DNA of 64,000 bases from Boletus sp. NGJ (lineage: Eukaryota; Basidiomycota; Agaricomycetes; Boletales; Boletaceae), in assembly GCA_019096195.1 (NCBI GenBank), contig JAGTXK010000119.1, forward strand, positions 186,001-250,000, given 5' to 3'. Within the stretch, counting starts at the first letter, position 1; each line of letters begins with the position of its first letter. A program made the translations under genes and the position numbers. The notes under the pieces were generated by a model. It was not told the DNA's origin. It ran no database searches and saw nothing but the letters and a program-made list of their open reading frames with translations. Below, in pieces: positions 1 to 11,024 of this stretch.

Positions 1-643
1 ATAAGAAGCGCAAGGCCGAGGGGAGGCCCCCCGTCGCTATCGCAGTGGTTACGGATGGGCCCGAGGACGAGGACACTGTCAAGCGGAGAAAACTGCTTCA
101 GGAAGCGCTGGAGCTGGACAAGGATGACAACGACGAGGACGAAGAGCAAAAGGAGGCGAGCGAGGAAGAGTCGGAGGACGAGGACGAGGACGAGGACGAT
201 ACTGACGAGCTGCTACGCGAACTCGAAAAGATCAAACGCGAACGTGCGGAAGAGAAGGCGCGCCAAGAACGCGAGCAGTTGGCGTCGCAAGCTGCCCAAC
301 TAGGCCAATCTCAGGGTTTGAACACGACCGTTCCCGGGACGTTCTCCGTGAAGAGAAGGTGGGACGATGGTACGTGTTTCTCCTTGCCGACTTCCGCCAT
401 GGAGGACCACACGAGTGATTTTAGATCTCATCTTCAAGAACCAGGCCATGAACCAAAGGGAAAAGTCTGGCCAGTTCGTGAACGACCTCCTGCGGACCGA
501 GTTTCACAAGTGTGTCCCATCCTTTTGGATGTTTCTTTGTCTGACTGTCATTTACTCAGAAAATTCATGGCCAAGTTTATCAAAGTAGGTTTCGAGTGTG
601 CAAACGGATTCAGATGCTAAGTATGTCCCTTTCCTTGCAGTGA
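1..643 (+). CDS. CWC15: Pre-mRNA-splicing factor CWC15 (5' partial)
   Basis: This is the C-terminal part of CWC15 (CWF15), a subunit of the NTC/Prp19-associated spliceosome. The window opens inside the reading frame. An acidic low-complexity stretch (about codons 40-65 of the visible part) is followed by a Lys/Arg/Glu-rich helix (LLRELEKIKRERAEEKARQE) and then the family's hallmark tail, WDDDLIFKNQA then FVNDLL and FHKKFMAKFIK. The tail becomes continuous only after removing introns 370-424 and 510-559. A third intron, 585-640, separates the last Lys codon from the TGA at 641-643, so the stop codon is alone in its exon. If that intron is kept, translation would run about 12 residues further to a TAA at 618-620. 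Identification is firm from the tail; the 5' end lies outside the window. Confidence 0.93.
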
Positions 644-779
644 TTCGTCGACGTTCCGACGGTTACATGGTACTACTTGATTAAAGTACTCCGTAGTAGC
701 TTAGTACTGTATGTCCGACATCAATCAATTTGGTACAAATAAGCTGTACTTTGGGTAATTGCTGTTTTCAACGAGTGAC

Positions 780-2269
780 ATGCGTGTCAAGATATCAGCG
801 AATCCACCGCTGCCTCCGGTCAGAGCCTGGTTTCCTCTCGCTCTTCCCTCCGTGCAGTCGACGCCGACCGTCTCCTCCTTCAAGTCCCTCCTCTGCACGT
901 CCCTCCCTGCCTTTGGTGGCGTCTCACCCTCCTCGTTGTGCCTGTCCATCGATGGCTTCGAGCTGCTTGACAATTCCGAGCTCACCGTCGTGAGAGATGG
1001 CGATCTCATCTGGTGAGTCACCATGGCTCTCTTTACACGAAGCTAACTTTGCGTGCAGCGTAGACGTACTCGACGCGCGGACCAAGGACGGGACTGCACG
1101 AGGCCTGCATGCAACACAAAAGCGCCTTGAGGCAGCAACCTCGCACAAACGGAAACGATGCGAGTCTGAGACAAAGTCCACCACCTCTCCGTCAGCGTCC
1201 GAGTCCGAGTCCGAGTCCGAGACCTCGGAATCCGACTCAACATCAGACTCGGATGATTCCTCGCGTCCCGGGACGCCGTCTTTGCGGAAGGCAGAACCCC
1301 CCAAAATCCATGCAAGCGAACGCGCTCTAATACAACCCAAGCCACACGTGGTGCACCCGTACGTCGAGTTCTCCGCTGACCTCGTGTTCTGGTCGACGAC
1401 AACTTCTACTAGCACATCATTTGTTCCTCCTGGGTATGGTAAATCGCAAACACGACTACGCAATCTACGACGACGGCTCAAGCGAATGCACGAGCGCGAG
1501 GGGGGTGCTGTGTCTGAGGACGGACCGGTGTCTGGCGCAAATGCACCAGTGGAGGGGATCACGCCAGCGGTCTCTGACGCTGGAGATGCATACTCTGGCC
1601 TCCTGTCGCTGTCCCTCCGCAACAAGAACAAGGCAAAGAATTTCAAGTCGCTCCTAGGGAGACCGCTTGCTCCAAAGATTATATTTGGCGACGCCGAGTG
1701 TCCACCAACGACATCAGTGCAAGCGTTACCTCGACTGATACCGCCCTCGTCACGCTCCTCGCTGCCCCCAAACCTCTTTGTGACGAGCATTGACGTCGAG
1801 GGAGGGTTGCAGAGGAAAAAGAAGCAACGCAAGACGCGTATCGAGTACGATGAGAATATCTCGCTTGACTATGGGAATGAGGTCGACACGGCGACAGAGA
1901 TGGACATTGACAGGCTGGAGGCGATTGTCGACAAGAGTTGGGGTACACTTGAAAGGCTGACGAGCGCCGAGCAGATTACGGGCGGGATGACGGTCGGCTA
2001 CAAGGTGAGGATTGTCGCAGGTGACTTTGGGCTGGCTGACTTTTGATACACAGGCGCTGGGGATCAACGCGGTGACGTACACGCCGGAGCAGTGTCTCAC
2101 GGTCGGGCGGGTTGTGTCATGTGACCGTGAGAGTGTTATCGTGCGACCGTTGCGTGCACAGGTGTCGTTTGGCGGGCCGGTCGAGTCGGAAGAGCACGTG
2201 CACACGTGGCATGAAATTCTCACGGGTGATTGGAGGTTGGCGTCGTCACTCGGCACGGCTTCGGCATAG
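780..2269 (+). CDS. Coilin-like protein (Cajal body scaffold)
   Basis: Three exons (780-1012, 1059-2004, 2054-2269) give 464 codons plus stop. The N-terminal ~78 residues look like the coilin self-association fold: RVKISANPPLPPVRAWF, a loop, then LSIDGFELLDNSELTVVRDG before the first intron. The centre is disordered, with a KRKR basic patch and a Ser/Glu/Asp run around residues 115-145 (SESESESETSESDS). The last exon (GINAVTYTPEQCLTVGRVVS...VIVRPL) resembles the atypical Tudor domain at the coilin C terminus. Known coilins scaffold snRNP assembly in nuclear Cajal bodies. It starts 136 nt after the CWC15 stop and ends 69 nt before the next start codon, so the promoters are tiny. Assignment rests on domain order and motifs, not on a database search. 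Confidence 0.7.
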
Positions 2270-2338
2270 ACACCCACCCGGTTTTACCCGAGACACTTTT
2301 ATTACTGCGATTTCGTAGCTTTTTGATTCAACGCGACC

Positions 2339-5300
2339 ATGCTACCAAAGGTCGCCAATCACTTCCTCCTCCACACATCCCGTGCGGTCGCGCTCGTCCA
2401 GAACCAGTCGGGTGCTCTCCGCAACGTCCTCCCTGCTGGCGCTGGCTCTTCCTGGGGGGGCACCGGCGCTGGTCCAGGCGGCGCAAAGTTCCACGCCGGA
2501 AGCAAATTCTACAAGGGCTACACCGTGCGTCGTCTCATCCTTTCCCGCTCGCACACCCCTCATCTCTTCCTCACGACAGGGCGCCGGTCGCGTCATCACA
2601 CAGGCCAATTCCTCGGCGACCCAGGATGGCGCTACCAAAGCAGACGACGACAAGGAAGACATCAAGGCAACCCTTGTCGCGCCCTCGCTCCACCTCGAAA
2701 TCGTCCCGCACACTCGCACGTCGGCATTCCTTTTCCTTCCCCGCTGGTCTCAATGACCACGACTACTTGGGCGCCACTGTGTTGCACGCCGTGCAGATGC
2801 AGCTACGCGAACGTCATGCCGCTGCTGCAAACAAGGACCAGCAGGGTGAAATCACCCCCGAACAGGAGCCACGTCCCGTCACTGCCTGGTCTCCGTTTGC
2901 CCTCGCCCTTGAAGACGCATTGTCCAAGAACGACACCCCAGCCGTCCTGCAACACGTCCGTTGGCTGATTGATGCCGCCAAAGAACCTACACTATCTTAC
3001 CCCGAACCTACCCTCCTCGATTTCAACCATGCCCTTCGTGCCCTCGTTGCCATCGGTTCTCCAGCTAGCGCGGCCCTCCTCGTACAGCTCTATGATACCC
3101 TCATCCACACCGGCCTATCTCCTAACCTGGGCACATTCGTCAACACCATCATTGGCCTCACAGACAGGGATCGCGAGGTCCAAAACTCTCTCCAGGTCCT
3201 GTCCTACCGTGCGAAGCGACGGCATTTGTCTGCCGTCGGGGACCTCGATGACCCCTGCAGGCGAGGAGGCCCAAGTCGATCAAAGGCAAAAGGCGACTTT
3301 GCTCGCAGAGGACAGTTTTACGGCTGCAATGCGCATCTTTGACGCAGCTTGTGTCGTTCCTCAGCAGTCGTCTGACTCTGCCACAGGCGCGCGACCATTA
3401 GCTGCGCATTTTCCGATCAACGTTTACCATGGACTCCTCCGCTCATGTGCTGCTCACGCAAACATCGACGCTGCCATCCGCATATATGCGCAACTGGAGG
3501 CACGCTCTCGACCTCCTCCTACGGATCTGATGTTCTACTACCTGTTGTCCACCTACGTCAACGCAGGTGATCTCACGGGTGCCAAAGAGGTCTTTAAAGA
3601 GTTTCGAGATCTAGGTACACGTGGTCTGGTCATGGAGGTCGAGCGGCAGTTCCCAATCCAGCTCAGGGTTTGGAACAAGATGATTCACGGTTATTTCAAG
3701 GCTGGGCAACCTGCCGGTGCACTTCGTCTGCTCGAGACGATGATGGACAGCGGGCGTCCCGAGAAGGGTAACGCTTGATTCACTTTCAAACACCATTCAA
3801 TGCGTGCTGACATGCGTACCAGGCGACCTAGCGTCGATTCCATCTCCGGCCTCCTCAACGTTCACCACCATTATCAGTGGCTTCTGCAACCCTTCTTCAT
3901 CAGATGTTGCTCACACTCCATCAAAACCGGACATCAAAACTGCACTATCTTGGTTCGATCGTCTTCTCCAACAACCTGTCGCATCTAGCCATAATGACGA
4001 GCCCACTCGAAACCCCTCCCGTCCTGACCAAATCTGTTGGGGTATCATGTTAGACGCCCTTGTGGAGGCCTCAGCTGTACAGGGTGCTTACCTCAGGGAC
4101 CTCAACAGGCTGTACGACATCCTCGTTGACTGTGCCCCAAAGGATCGTTTGACTGTCAACGTCTCGGACACGCTCATGGTTCTTGAAGCGAACCTCCGTG
4201 TGCTCGAGGAGTTCGCCAGGTCACGTCAATCTTTGGTGACGATGAGCGAAGCCGAAGAAACGAGGTACTCTGCCGACTTCATTGCTAGACACTTCCTCAG
4301 AGTCACCAACCAACTTTTGTCTCTCAAGCCTGGTAAGAACCTCGCCAGCTACAAGGCGACGACAGCAAAGGTACTGTCTGGTTATTTCGACACTGTTGCG
4401 GCCACTTCTCCCACCCATTCTCGCTCTGGAACAAATGTTGCCAATGATTCCCCTCGTAGCGTGGCTCGGCTCGGCCATCACACCGTCGATTGCCCGGCCT
4501 CTTCTCAACGCCTACATGTTTGCTCCTCGGAAACTTGATTCCGTCTCAGATCTAGAGACAGTTTTTCAGTGTGCACTCTCACTCCCTGCCTCTGATGCGG
4601 ACATTTCCTCGTCCTCTGAACGCGCATACACTGGCCTGATGCCACTGCTGCAAGCCATGAGCGACGCGGGAGTTGACTTGCGATTGGTGTCCAGCAAGAT
4701 ACAGGTCGCTTTGACGGATGTTCTCTACTCCAGTGTTACAGAGCGCGAGGTTTCTCGGTTTTTAGATGGTCTTGCATGGTCTTTCAACCGTCTCAGGATG
4801 CCCTTTGCCGAGCGGACGAACGGGGACAGCGATGTCCCCCGTACTCCCACGCCCCTTTTGCTCTCCGCGGAATTCCCTCCACCTCCAGCACATATCATCG
4901 TCGATTCGGAACTCAGTCGACAAATCGACCAGTGGTTCCCTTCGCACCCATCGGTCACGGTCCACGACAGTTACAATACTCTCCAAGTAGCCATCTCCGC
5001 GGAACCACCTCGTTATCCCCATCCGGCCACTCTGGGCAGGTTGATCAATGGGCTCGGACGCGCAGGCAACATGCCCGCAGCGTATTCGGTGTACTCCATC
5101 GCTCAGCAGGTTCTCTTCTCGCCCTTCGTAGCCCAAAGTCCAACCTGGCAATCCCAGGCGTGGTTCCAGATCGAAGACAACATGATCATTGCCTACGCAC
5201 ACGGGGGTGACATGGATGCTGCGTTTGCACACCGGAGCCGGATAACCGCTGCGGGTGGTGTTCCCTCCCCTGACGCGTATGGATCCTTGATCGAGTGCGT

Positions 5301-6607
5301 CAAGGACACCACGGACGATACCTCCAATGCTATGGCACTCTTTGCGGAATGTCAGATGCTTGGAACGAAGCCCAACGTATACCTTTATAACACGATCATC
5401 TCCAAGCTCGCCAAGGCGCGCAAGGCAGACTTTGCACTTGAGCTCTTCCAGCAAATGAAGACCAACACGTCATTGCGCCCCTCATCGATCACTTATGGTG
5501 CACTCATTGCTGCATGCGCGAGGGTTGGTGACGCCGTGGCTGCCGAGCAGCTGTTTGCCGAAATGACTAGTCAGCCCAACTTCAAGCCTCGAATTCCTCC
5601 CTACAACACGATGATGCAATTGTACGCGCATACAAAGCCGGACAGGGAAAAGGTGTTGTTCTACCTCAACAAGATGACCGAAGCCAATGTTCAGCCTTCG
5701 GCGCACACGTACAAGGTCAGCCGTCATGCTTTTCTCCACTCACTCGGTCTGACAATGTGTCGCAGCTCCTCATTGATGCATACGGAACCATCGAACCCGT
5801 TGATGTGGCTGCTATGGAGGCAACCTTTAAGCGTGTCGAGTCGAACCCGCGCATCCGTCTTCAAGGCACCCACTGGGCAGCGCTCATCAACGCTTACGGC
5901 TGTGTCAAGAAGGACACTGACAAGGCCATCCGTGTTTTTGAATCCATCTCCTCTCACCCATCTTCGCAGCGTGGTCCTACTCCCCTTCCCGATGCCGTCT
6001 CCTACGAGTCTCTGATCAATGTGCTCGTGACGCGCAAGCGGATGGATCTCGCACAGCAGTATCTCGCTCGGCTGCAGGAAACAGGCGTACACATGACGGC
6101 GTACATTGCGAACCTGTTGATCAAGGGGTACGCTGCCGACGGTGCTATTGAGCAGGCGCGGGCCATCTTCGAGAGCCTGGCAGACCCTCCTAGCGGTGTC
6201 GCCGCCCCTGGTAACCACGTCCCCCACGATTCCACTTTCGCTTCTTCTACTCCTCCAGGATCGCCAGACTCGGTCTCGTACAGAGAGGTGAGCTTGTCAG
6301 CCATACACGGGTTCATTACAGTTTACTTATCGCGTCCGTCTTCCTAGCCTTCGACATGGGAAGCGATGTTCCGCGCAGAGCTGGGTAACGGCGACCGTGA
6401 TCGCGCGGTCGCTCTGCTTGAACGGCTGAGACAACGGTAGGTTGTCTGCGCGCGCTCGAGAGAGAATTGTCTTGTTCTGACCTTTTCTTCCTCAGACATT
6501 TCCCAGAAGCGGTATATAACCGGATACGAGGCATCATGCTCGACGACGCGGCCGCACCTTGGGGTGGCCAGTCGCAAACACAACCCGAGTCGCCGTCGTC
6601 GCCTTGA
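2339..6607 (+). CDS. Large mitochondrial pentatricopeptide repeat (PPR) protein
   Basis: A multi-exon gene for a protein of roughly 1,300 residues. The N terminus (MLPKVANHFLLHTSRAVALV) is basic and hydroxylated with no acidic residues, as expected of a mitochondrial presequence. Helical-pair repeats of PPR type recur, for example RVWNKMIHGYFKAGQPAGAL, LYNTIISKLAKARKADFALE, SITYGALIAACARVGDAVAA and SYESLINVLVTRKRMDLAQQ. Introns include about 2525-2580, 3218-3269, 3767-3822, about 4390-4471, about 5716-5763 and two near the 3' end (about 6286-6347 and 6437-6495). PPR proteins bind organelle RNA; in fungi large ones of this kind (PET309/CYA5 type) promote stability or translation of mitochondrial transcripts. 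The exact orthologue cannot be decided here. The stop is TGA at 6605-6607. Confidence 0.82.
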
Positions 6608-7116
6608 CTGGGCTTCGCTCGATAGAAATTTACACAGCATCTGGTTATTCTATATCATATCAACGCAGTTTGGACACGCGATCCAAACGTCATACACCAA
6701 AGCATTCGCTCATATCCTCATGCATCTGACGCGCATCAGAAGAGAGGAAGAAAACGCGCGGCCGAGTTCGGCCGCTGTTCACACCAAAATAAAGTGGGGC
6801 AGTGGAACGACCAGCAACAAAAGAGGCCATCTAATTCACGATCCATCTAATCTACTCGCTTAACTGATATGTATACCATTCACGCCGACACTGTATATTA
6901 TAAAAACTTTTGCTTGCTGTATCATACCAGTAAACTCAAGATAAATGTCGATGCCACCCTCGTTTCACGCGCAGTAGATGTCGATTGCACGTCCAGATGG
7001 AATAAGATATACGTGTATGTGTGTACAGTCCCAACCAACCACGACTAGATCTCCAATGTATATGTTCTTTTTTTCTTTTTTTCTTCCTTTTTTGGGGGAG
7101 GGGGTGAGGTATCAAA
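6608..7116. other. Convergent intergenic region
   Basis: This holds the 3' flanks of the PPR gene (plus) and the disulfide isomerase gene (minus). It is T/A-rich in places (TATATTATAAAAAC near 6893) and has a pyrimidine tract near 7068-7095. I see no gene. Confidence 0.6.
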
Positions 7117-8776
7117 TCAATCCAACCGGCCACGCTTGGCGTATCGCTTCTCCGCCTCCCAATCTACAGACTCGTCCGTGAACATGCTGCGGAGCGCCAT
7201 AGCGACGACGCCGATGAGCGTGAGGATGACGAGGACCGTCCTGTACGGATGTGCCACGATCGATCGTTCCAGGTAGACGAGCGTGTCGTTCAAAGACTGT
7301 CGCAAAAAAAAAAAAAGGAGGGGTTTGCGCAAAAAAGCAAAAAAAAAAAACAAAAAGGAGGTGAGACGTACGTTGATAACCCGCTCGAGAACGTTGCGCG
7401 ACTCTTTCGGACGGGCGGTACCCGCAAAGATCGCTTCCAGCGCGGACGCGACGCTCACCGAATTGAACGAGATGGCGTGTCCGGTGCCGTCCTTGTCGTA
7501 ATACACCAGACGCTACTCCCCGAAAAAAAAAAAAAAAAAAAGGTCAGTTTGACGAATGTAACGAGGACGGGGAGGTTGCTGACATCGTGATCGGCCACGA
7601 CGATCTCGGGCTCCGTCCCCGCCTTGATCCCATACATGTCCTTCATCCACTTGCCCCACTGACCCTCATCCATCCACGTAAACACCACGTCTCGCGTCCC
7701 AGCGCCCACACCCGTGCCGTCGCTCGATGTCCGCTGCGTGCGCAACCGCCACTTTGTCGCAATCTCATGCAGCTTGTCGGACACGACGGCGCGTTGGCCC
7801 TGGGGCGTGGCGACGATGAGGACGAGGGGTTTGTGCGGGGCGTACATGACCTGTTGGAATACGTTCTTGGAGAGCTCCAACGATGACGGGAAGCGGTTGG
7901 TGTGGAGCCATGTGTTGAGCGCGTCGGCGTGTTGCGGAGACGAGGTGGGGGATGGGTAAAAGACCGCGACGGGTTCCTGCGCGTCGTTGTCTTTGAACGC
8001 GAGGAGTACCGAGGGGGTATTTTGACGGACGTTGTATTTGCGGAAGAGCACCGGGGACGTGGAGACGAAGACCGGCGGGGAACCGAGGAGGATGTGTGAA
8101 CTCTTGGCGACGTCGTTCTGTTCATAGTCGCCGGTTCGTTTTCAGTGGTCGGGAGCGCTCTAAGCTGAGGAAGCACGAGACACTTACCACGATTTGGGGA
8201 TTGGAGGCGTCGTGCAGTAAAAGGTACAAGACTGCGTTGTCGCGTACGACTTGTTCCAACTCCGGTGCGTCGATCACCTGCATTGTTCTGAAGCGAGGAT
8301 GAGTCGCGCGACGACGACGGCGAGGAAAGAAGCGCACGGATTAGAAGCCTTGTCGGCAAATGAGATGAGTTGGTCGTAAGATCTTCCGCCCGTGTATTCC
8401 GTCTTTGCACCGTGGGCGTAGTAGAACATCATGGGGAACCCAGTGACGCCCTGGCTCGTGCAAAGGGCCTTGTATTGTTCACAGTCCACTTCGGCCACGT
8501 TGAGCTTGTGTTGCATGCGTCGACCGAGTTTGACCCACGTAGGCGCCAGTTTCTTGCAGTGCCCGCACCTAAAAAGCATGAACGAGATGCGTGACGGAAA
8601 AAAAAAATATGACGACGCTACCAAGGTGCGAAAAACTTGACGAACGCGGGCCCCCGTGCAAGAAAGTTGTCAAAGGTTTGAACGTCGAGCGAGACGACCG
8701 TTCCAGCGGGGTTTGCGCCCGTACGAGGGGTTTGGACGACAAGACGTTCGGCAGTGGGTGATGGCGTCGACGTCGA

Positions 8777-8812
<36 letters not shown>

Positions 8813-9399
8813 AGCGACCTCTTGTTCCGTCGACGCTGGCACTGGCGCTGGCACATCCTCCCCTGAACCCTCCTCCTCCAACACCGCCTGAGAGTCCGCA
8901 TGTGCATCCAAATACTCGACCAGGAAGTGAAACTCCCTATCTGATTCGTACGATTCCACGAACTCGCCGTTGCGGTATAAATTCATTTGTGGGTATCCGG
9001 TGACGCCGTTGTCGTTGCACAGATCTTGGAACGCGTCGGTGTGCTGGCACGGATCAAAGCGAGTGTGGGGTGGACGTACCGCCGTTGAGAGCGCAGTTGA
9101 CCTGGGCGAGGTGTACGCCTGGGTCGGGCATGTTCTCAAAGTGGGCGACAACCTCATTCCAGGTCGGTTCGAATTTGCGACAGTGTTGACAATAGGGTGA
9201 AAAGTGCTCGACGAACCTGTGCGTCAGTCGTTCAGCAGGGATTCGTGTCAAGGAGAAACACGGCGCACCATACGCCCTGTGATATCGTTTCCTGAAAGTT
9301 TTGCGGGGTGAGCACGTTCGACGCTGCGGTTGGGGCAGCTGTTGCGAATGCGGTCGAGAGAACGACAACGAACGAAAGTAGAGACTGAAACATTTTCAT
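7117..9399 (-). CDS. Transmembrane protein disulfide isomerase (EPS1/TMX-like)
   Basis: Read from ATG at 9399 down to 7117. The N terminus is a signal peptide (KMFQSLLSFVVVLSTAFA then ATAAP). Two thioredoxin-type active sites are visible: CQHC (HFSPYCQHCRKFEPTW) and CGHC (FAPWCGHCKKLAPTW), each followed by the GVTGYP or GVTGFP cis-proline segment. Between them lies a Thr-Pro repeat linker encoded by GGTGTC units near 8780-8815. Two further thioredoxin-like segments without CxxC follow, then a single transmembrane helix (TVLVILTLIGVVAMAL) and a short basic tail ending KRGRLD. The architecture fits ER membrane-anchored isomerases of the yeast Eps1/animal TMX type, which oxidise or monitor membrane proteins. 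Several introns carry very long A/T runs (plus strand 7300-7360 and 7520-7540). It is head to head with CGI121, 96 nt apart. Confidence 0.85.
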
Positions 9400-9495
9400 G
9401 CTTGCATGAGAGTTTGTGTTGAATGTAGTAACAAAAGTTGCGTGGTCATAAACAACGGCCGGCTCGTTTAGATCAGACCCGTCAGTTGTACACTC
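9400..9495. promoter_or_regulatory. 96-nt bidirectional promoter
   Basis: The start codons of the disulfide isomerase (minus, 9399) and CGI121 (plus, 9496) face away from each other with only 96 nt between. Both promoters and 5' UTRs must fit in or overlap this stretch, or run into the neighbour. No TATA box is obvious. Confidence 0.7.
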
Positions 9496-10259
9496 ATGGA
9501 GTTGCTCGAGGTCTATCGCTACCCCGAATTCCTGTATCCCGTCATTTTCGCCGCCAAGTTCAAGCATGTCAAAAATGCGGGCGCTATCCGGGAGCGCATC
9601 GTCAAGGCAGCGACGATGGAGGGTCCAGAGGGCGACAAGGAGCGCGATGCGGTCAATTTCTCATTCATCAACGCCAAGCTGGTCAGTGCCTCGCCCCGTC
9701 GAACGACCGCACTCATCGATCTTTCTTCAAGATAACGAGTCCGCTGCATCTCCAGACCGCTGCCGTTCAGGCACTCTTTGCCCAGTCGGAGGAGACCATG
9801 CGGACAAAGACGCTCCATTCCGAGATCATCTGGAATCTCAACCCAACCAATAATGTACGTCGCTCTGTGTCTACCCAGGAGACGCCCGCGTGATGTGCTC
9901 GCTAGATTACGGAGGCGATCAAACGGTATGGTGTCTCGAACACCATGACAGATCTCATCGTCATGCATATGGCTTCGTGGGAGAGAGAAGACGTCCTGGA
10001 AAGGATGCGTAACGTTGTCGACGGGGAGTTGGACCTCCTGGCAAATGTTTCTCAGATCACGGACTGGAATACGGTGATGAAGGCGAGTATCACCCTTTCT
10101 GTTGCCTCTCGAACCATGCTGAATACCATGACGCATCAGCATTACAAGCTAGACCAGGAGCCAGCGTTCAAGGATATTACAGGGCGTAGTCCAGAGGAAA
10201 GAGCGCTTATTGACAACCTCGTTATAAGCTCTGTCGCAATGAAATCCATCATGGCCTAG
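9496..10259 (+). CDS. CGI121: EKC/KEOPS complex subunit CGI121 (TPRKB)
   Basis: Three exons (9496-9681, 9732-9854, 9906-10259) give 220 residues. CGI121 belongs to the KEOPS complex that makes the t6A modification on ANN-decoding tRNAs and influences telomeres; it binds Bud32 and the tRNA 3' end. Family signs are FKHVKNAGAIRERIV near the N terminus, AVNFSFINAKLITSPLHLQT crossing the first splice, SEIIWNLNPTNNITEAIKRY crossing the second, and the VSNTMTDLIVMHMASW core. The exon sum is divisible by three and both introns have GT-AG ends. Confidence 0.9.
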
Positions 10260-11024
10260 CTTCTCTCGCGTGTCCTGTCGGTAAACTGATAGAGCGGTCC
10301 GTTGCAGGTTCAATTCATTTTTAATATTGCATCAGTTCCCCGTCGCCTGATTGATTCAAGGGTTGGTCTTACGCATGCTCTTGTGCAATAATGAATGAAG
10401 AAATCGGACAGACCAGCGTGCTGACAGAGGACTCTTCTAGATTTCCAATCGGCCTACGTGTCGAGTTTCACGTTCCCGTCCGACGCCAACGACATTGGAA
10501 TTGTTTTACCCCCCTTCCTGTCAATGGGAAGCAACCCCGCGACTACAGCGATTACAATATTGAACGTAAAAACTGTCTCGACTATTAGGAGCTGGAAGGC
10601 CCCAGGTGGAGCAGGTCGATCTTCTCTGACCCCTTTTTACGTCTCGCCGAAAACAAGGTATGAAAATTGTATTTGACATCCTGCCCGCGAACTAAACTCA
10701 GATCGCTTTTCCCTTGGTTGGTGCGAAGATTCTATCTATGCCTAATCATGGTCGCAGGACCCGCACGGAGTCTGTTCATTGTCTGGAGGTCGATTCTCAG
10801 GACCTAAGAGATGTGTGGGTGTGCGAGGATGTGGTGCTGAAGCGCTGATATTTGTATCTGATTGTGTGAGATGAATCAAGCTTTACTTTGGGAAATTTTT
10901 TCAGAGTGAGGCACTGAAGATTTTGTATATCTGACTTGGACTTGTTCACCCCCCTCTGTTTATCTTTTGGTTTCGCTTGTCACTCCTTGTATCTCTTTCC
11001 CTTTTATTTGGTTGGTTATAGATT
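10260..11024. other. Intergenic region and EMG1 upstream region
   Basis: About 765 nt. A 65-codon open frame at 10391-10588 has no family signature. The 120 nt before 11025 are pyrimidine-rich (CTTGTATCTCTTTCCCTTTT), as expected of a fungal promoter/5' UTR. Confidence 0.5.

Noticed and set aside
924-1832. A 302-codon minus-strand open frame opposite the coilin-like gene
   Set aside because: It mirrors the Ser/Asp-rich coding strand and has no family motifs; the plus-strand model has splice sites and domains.
7643-8410. A 255-codon minus-strand frame rich in Arg, Ser and Thr
   Set aside because: It is an out-of-frame shadow of the disulfide isomerase exons.
10290-10325. A tRNA B-box-like GGTTCAATTC
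   Set aside because: No acceptor or anticodon stems can be formed around it.
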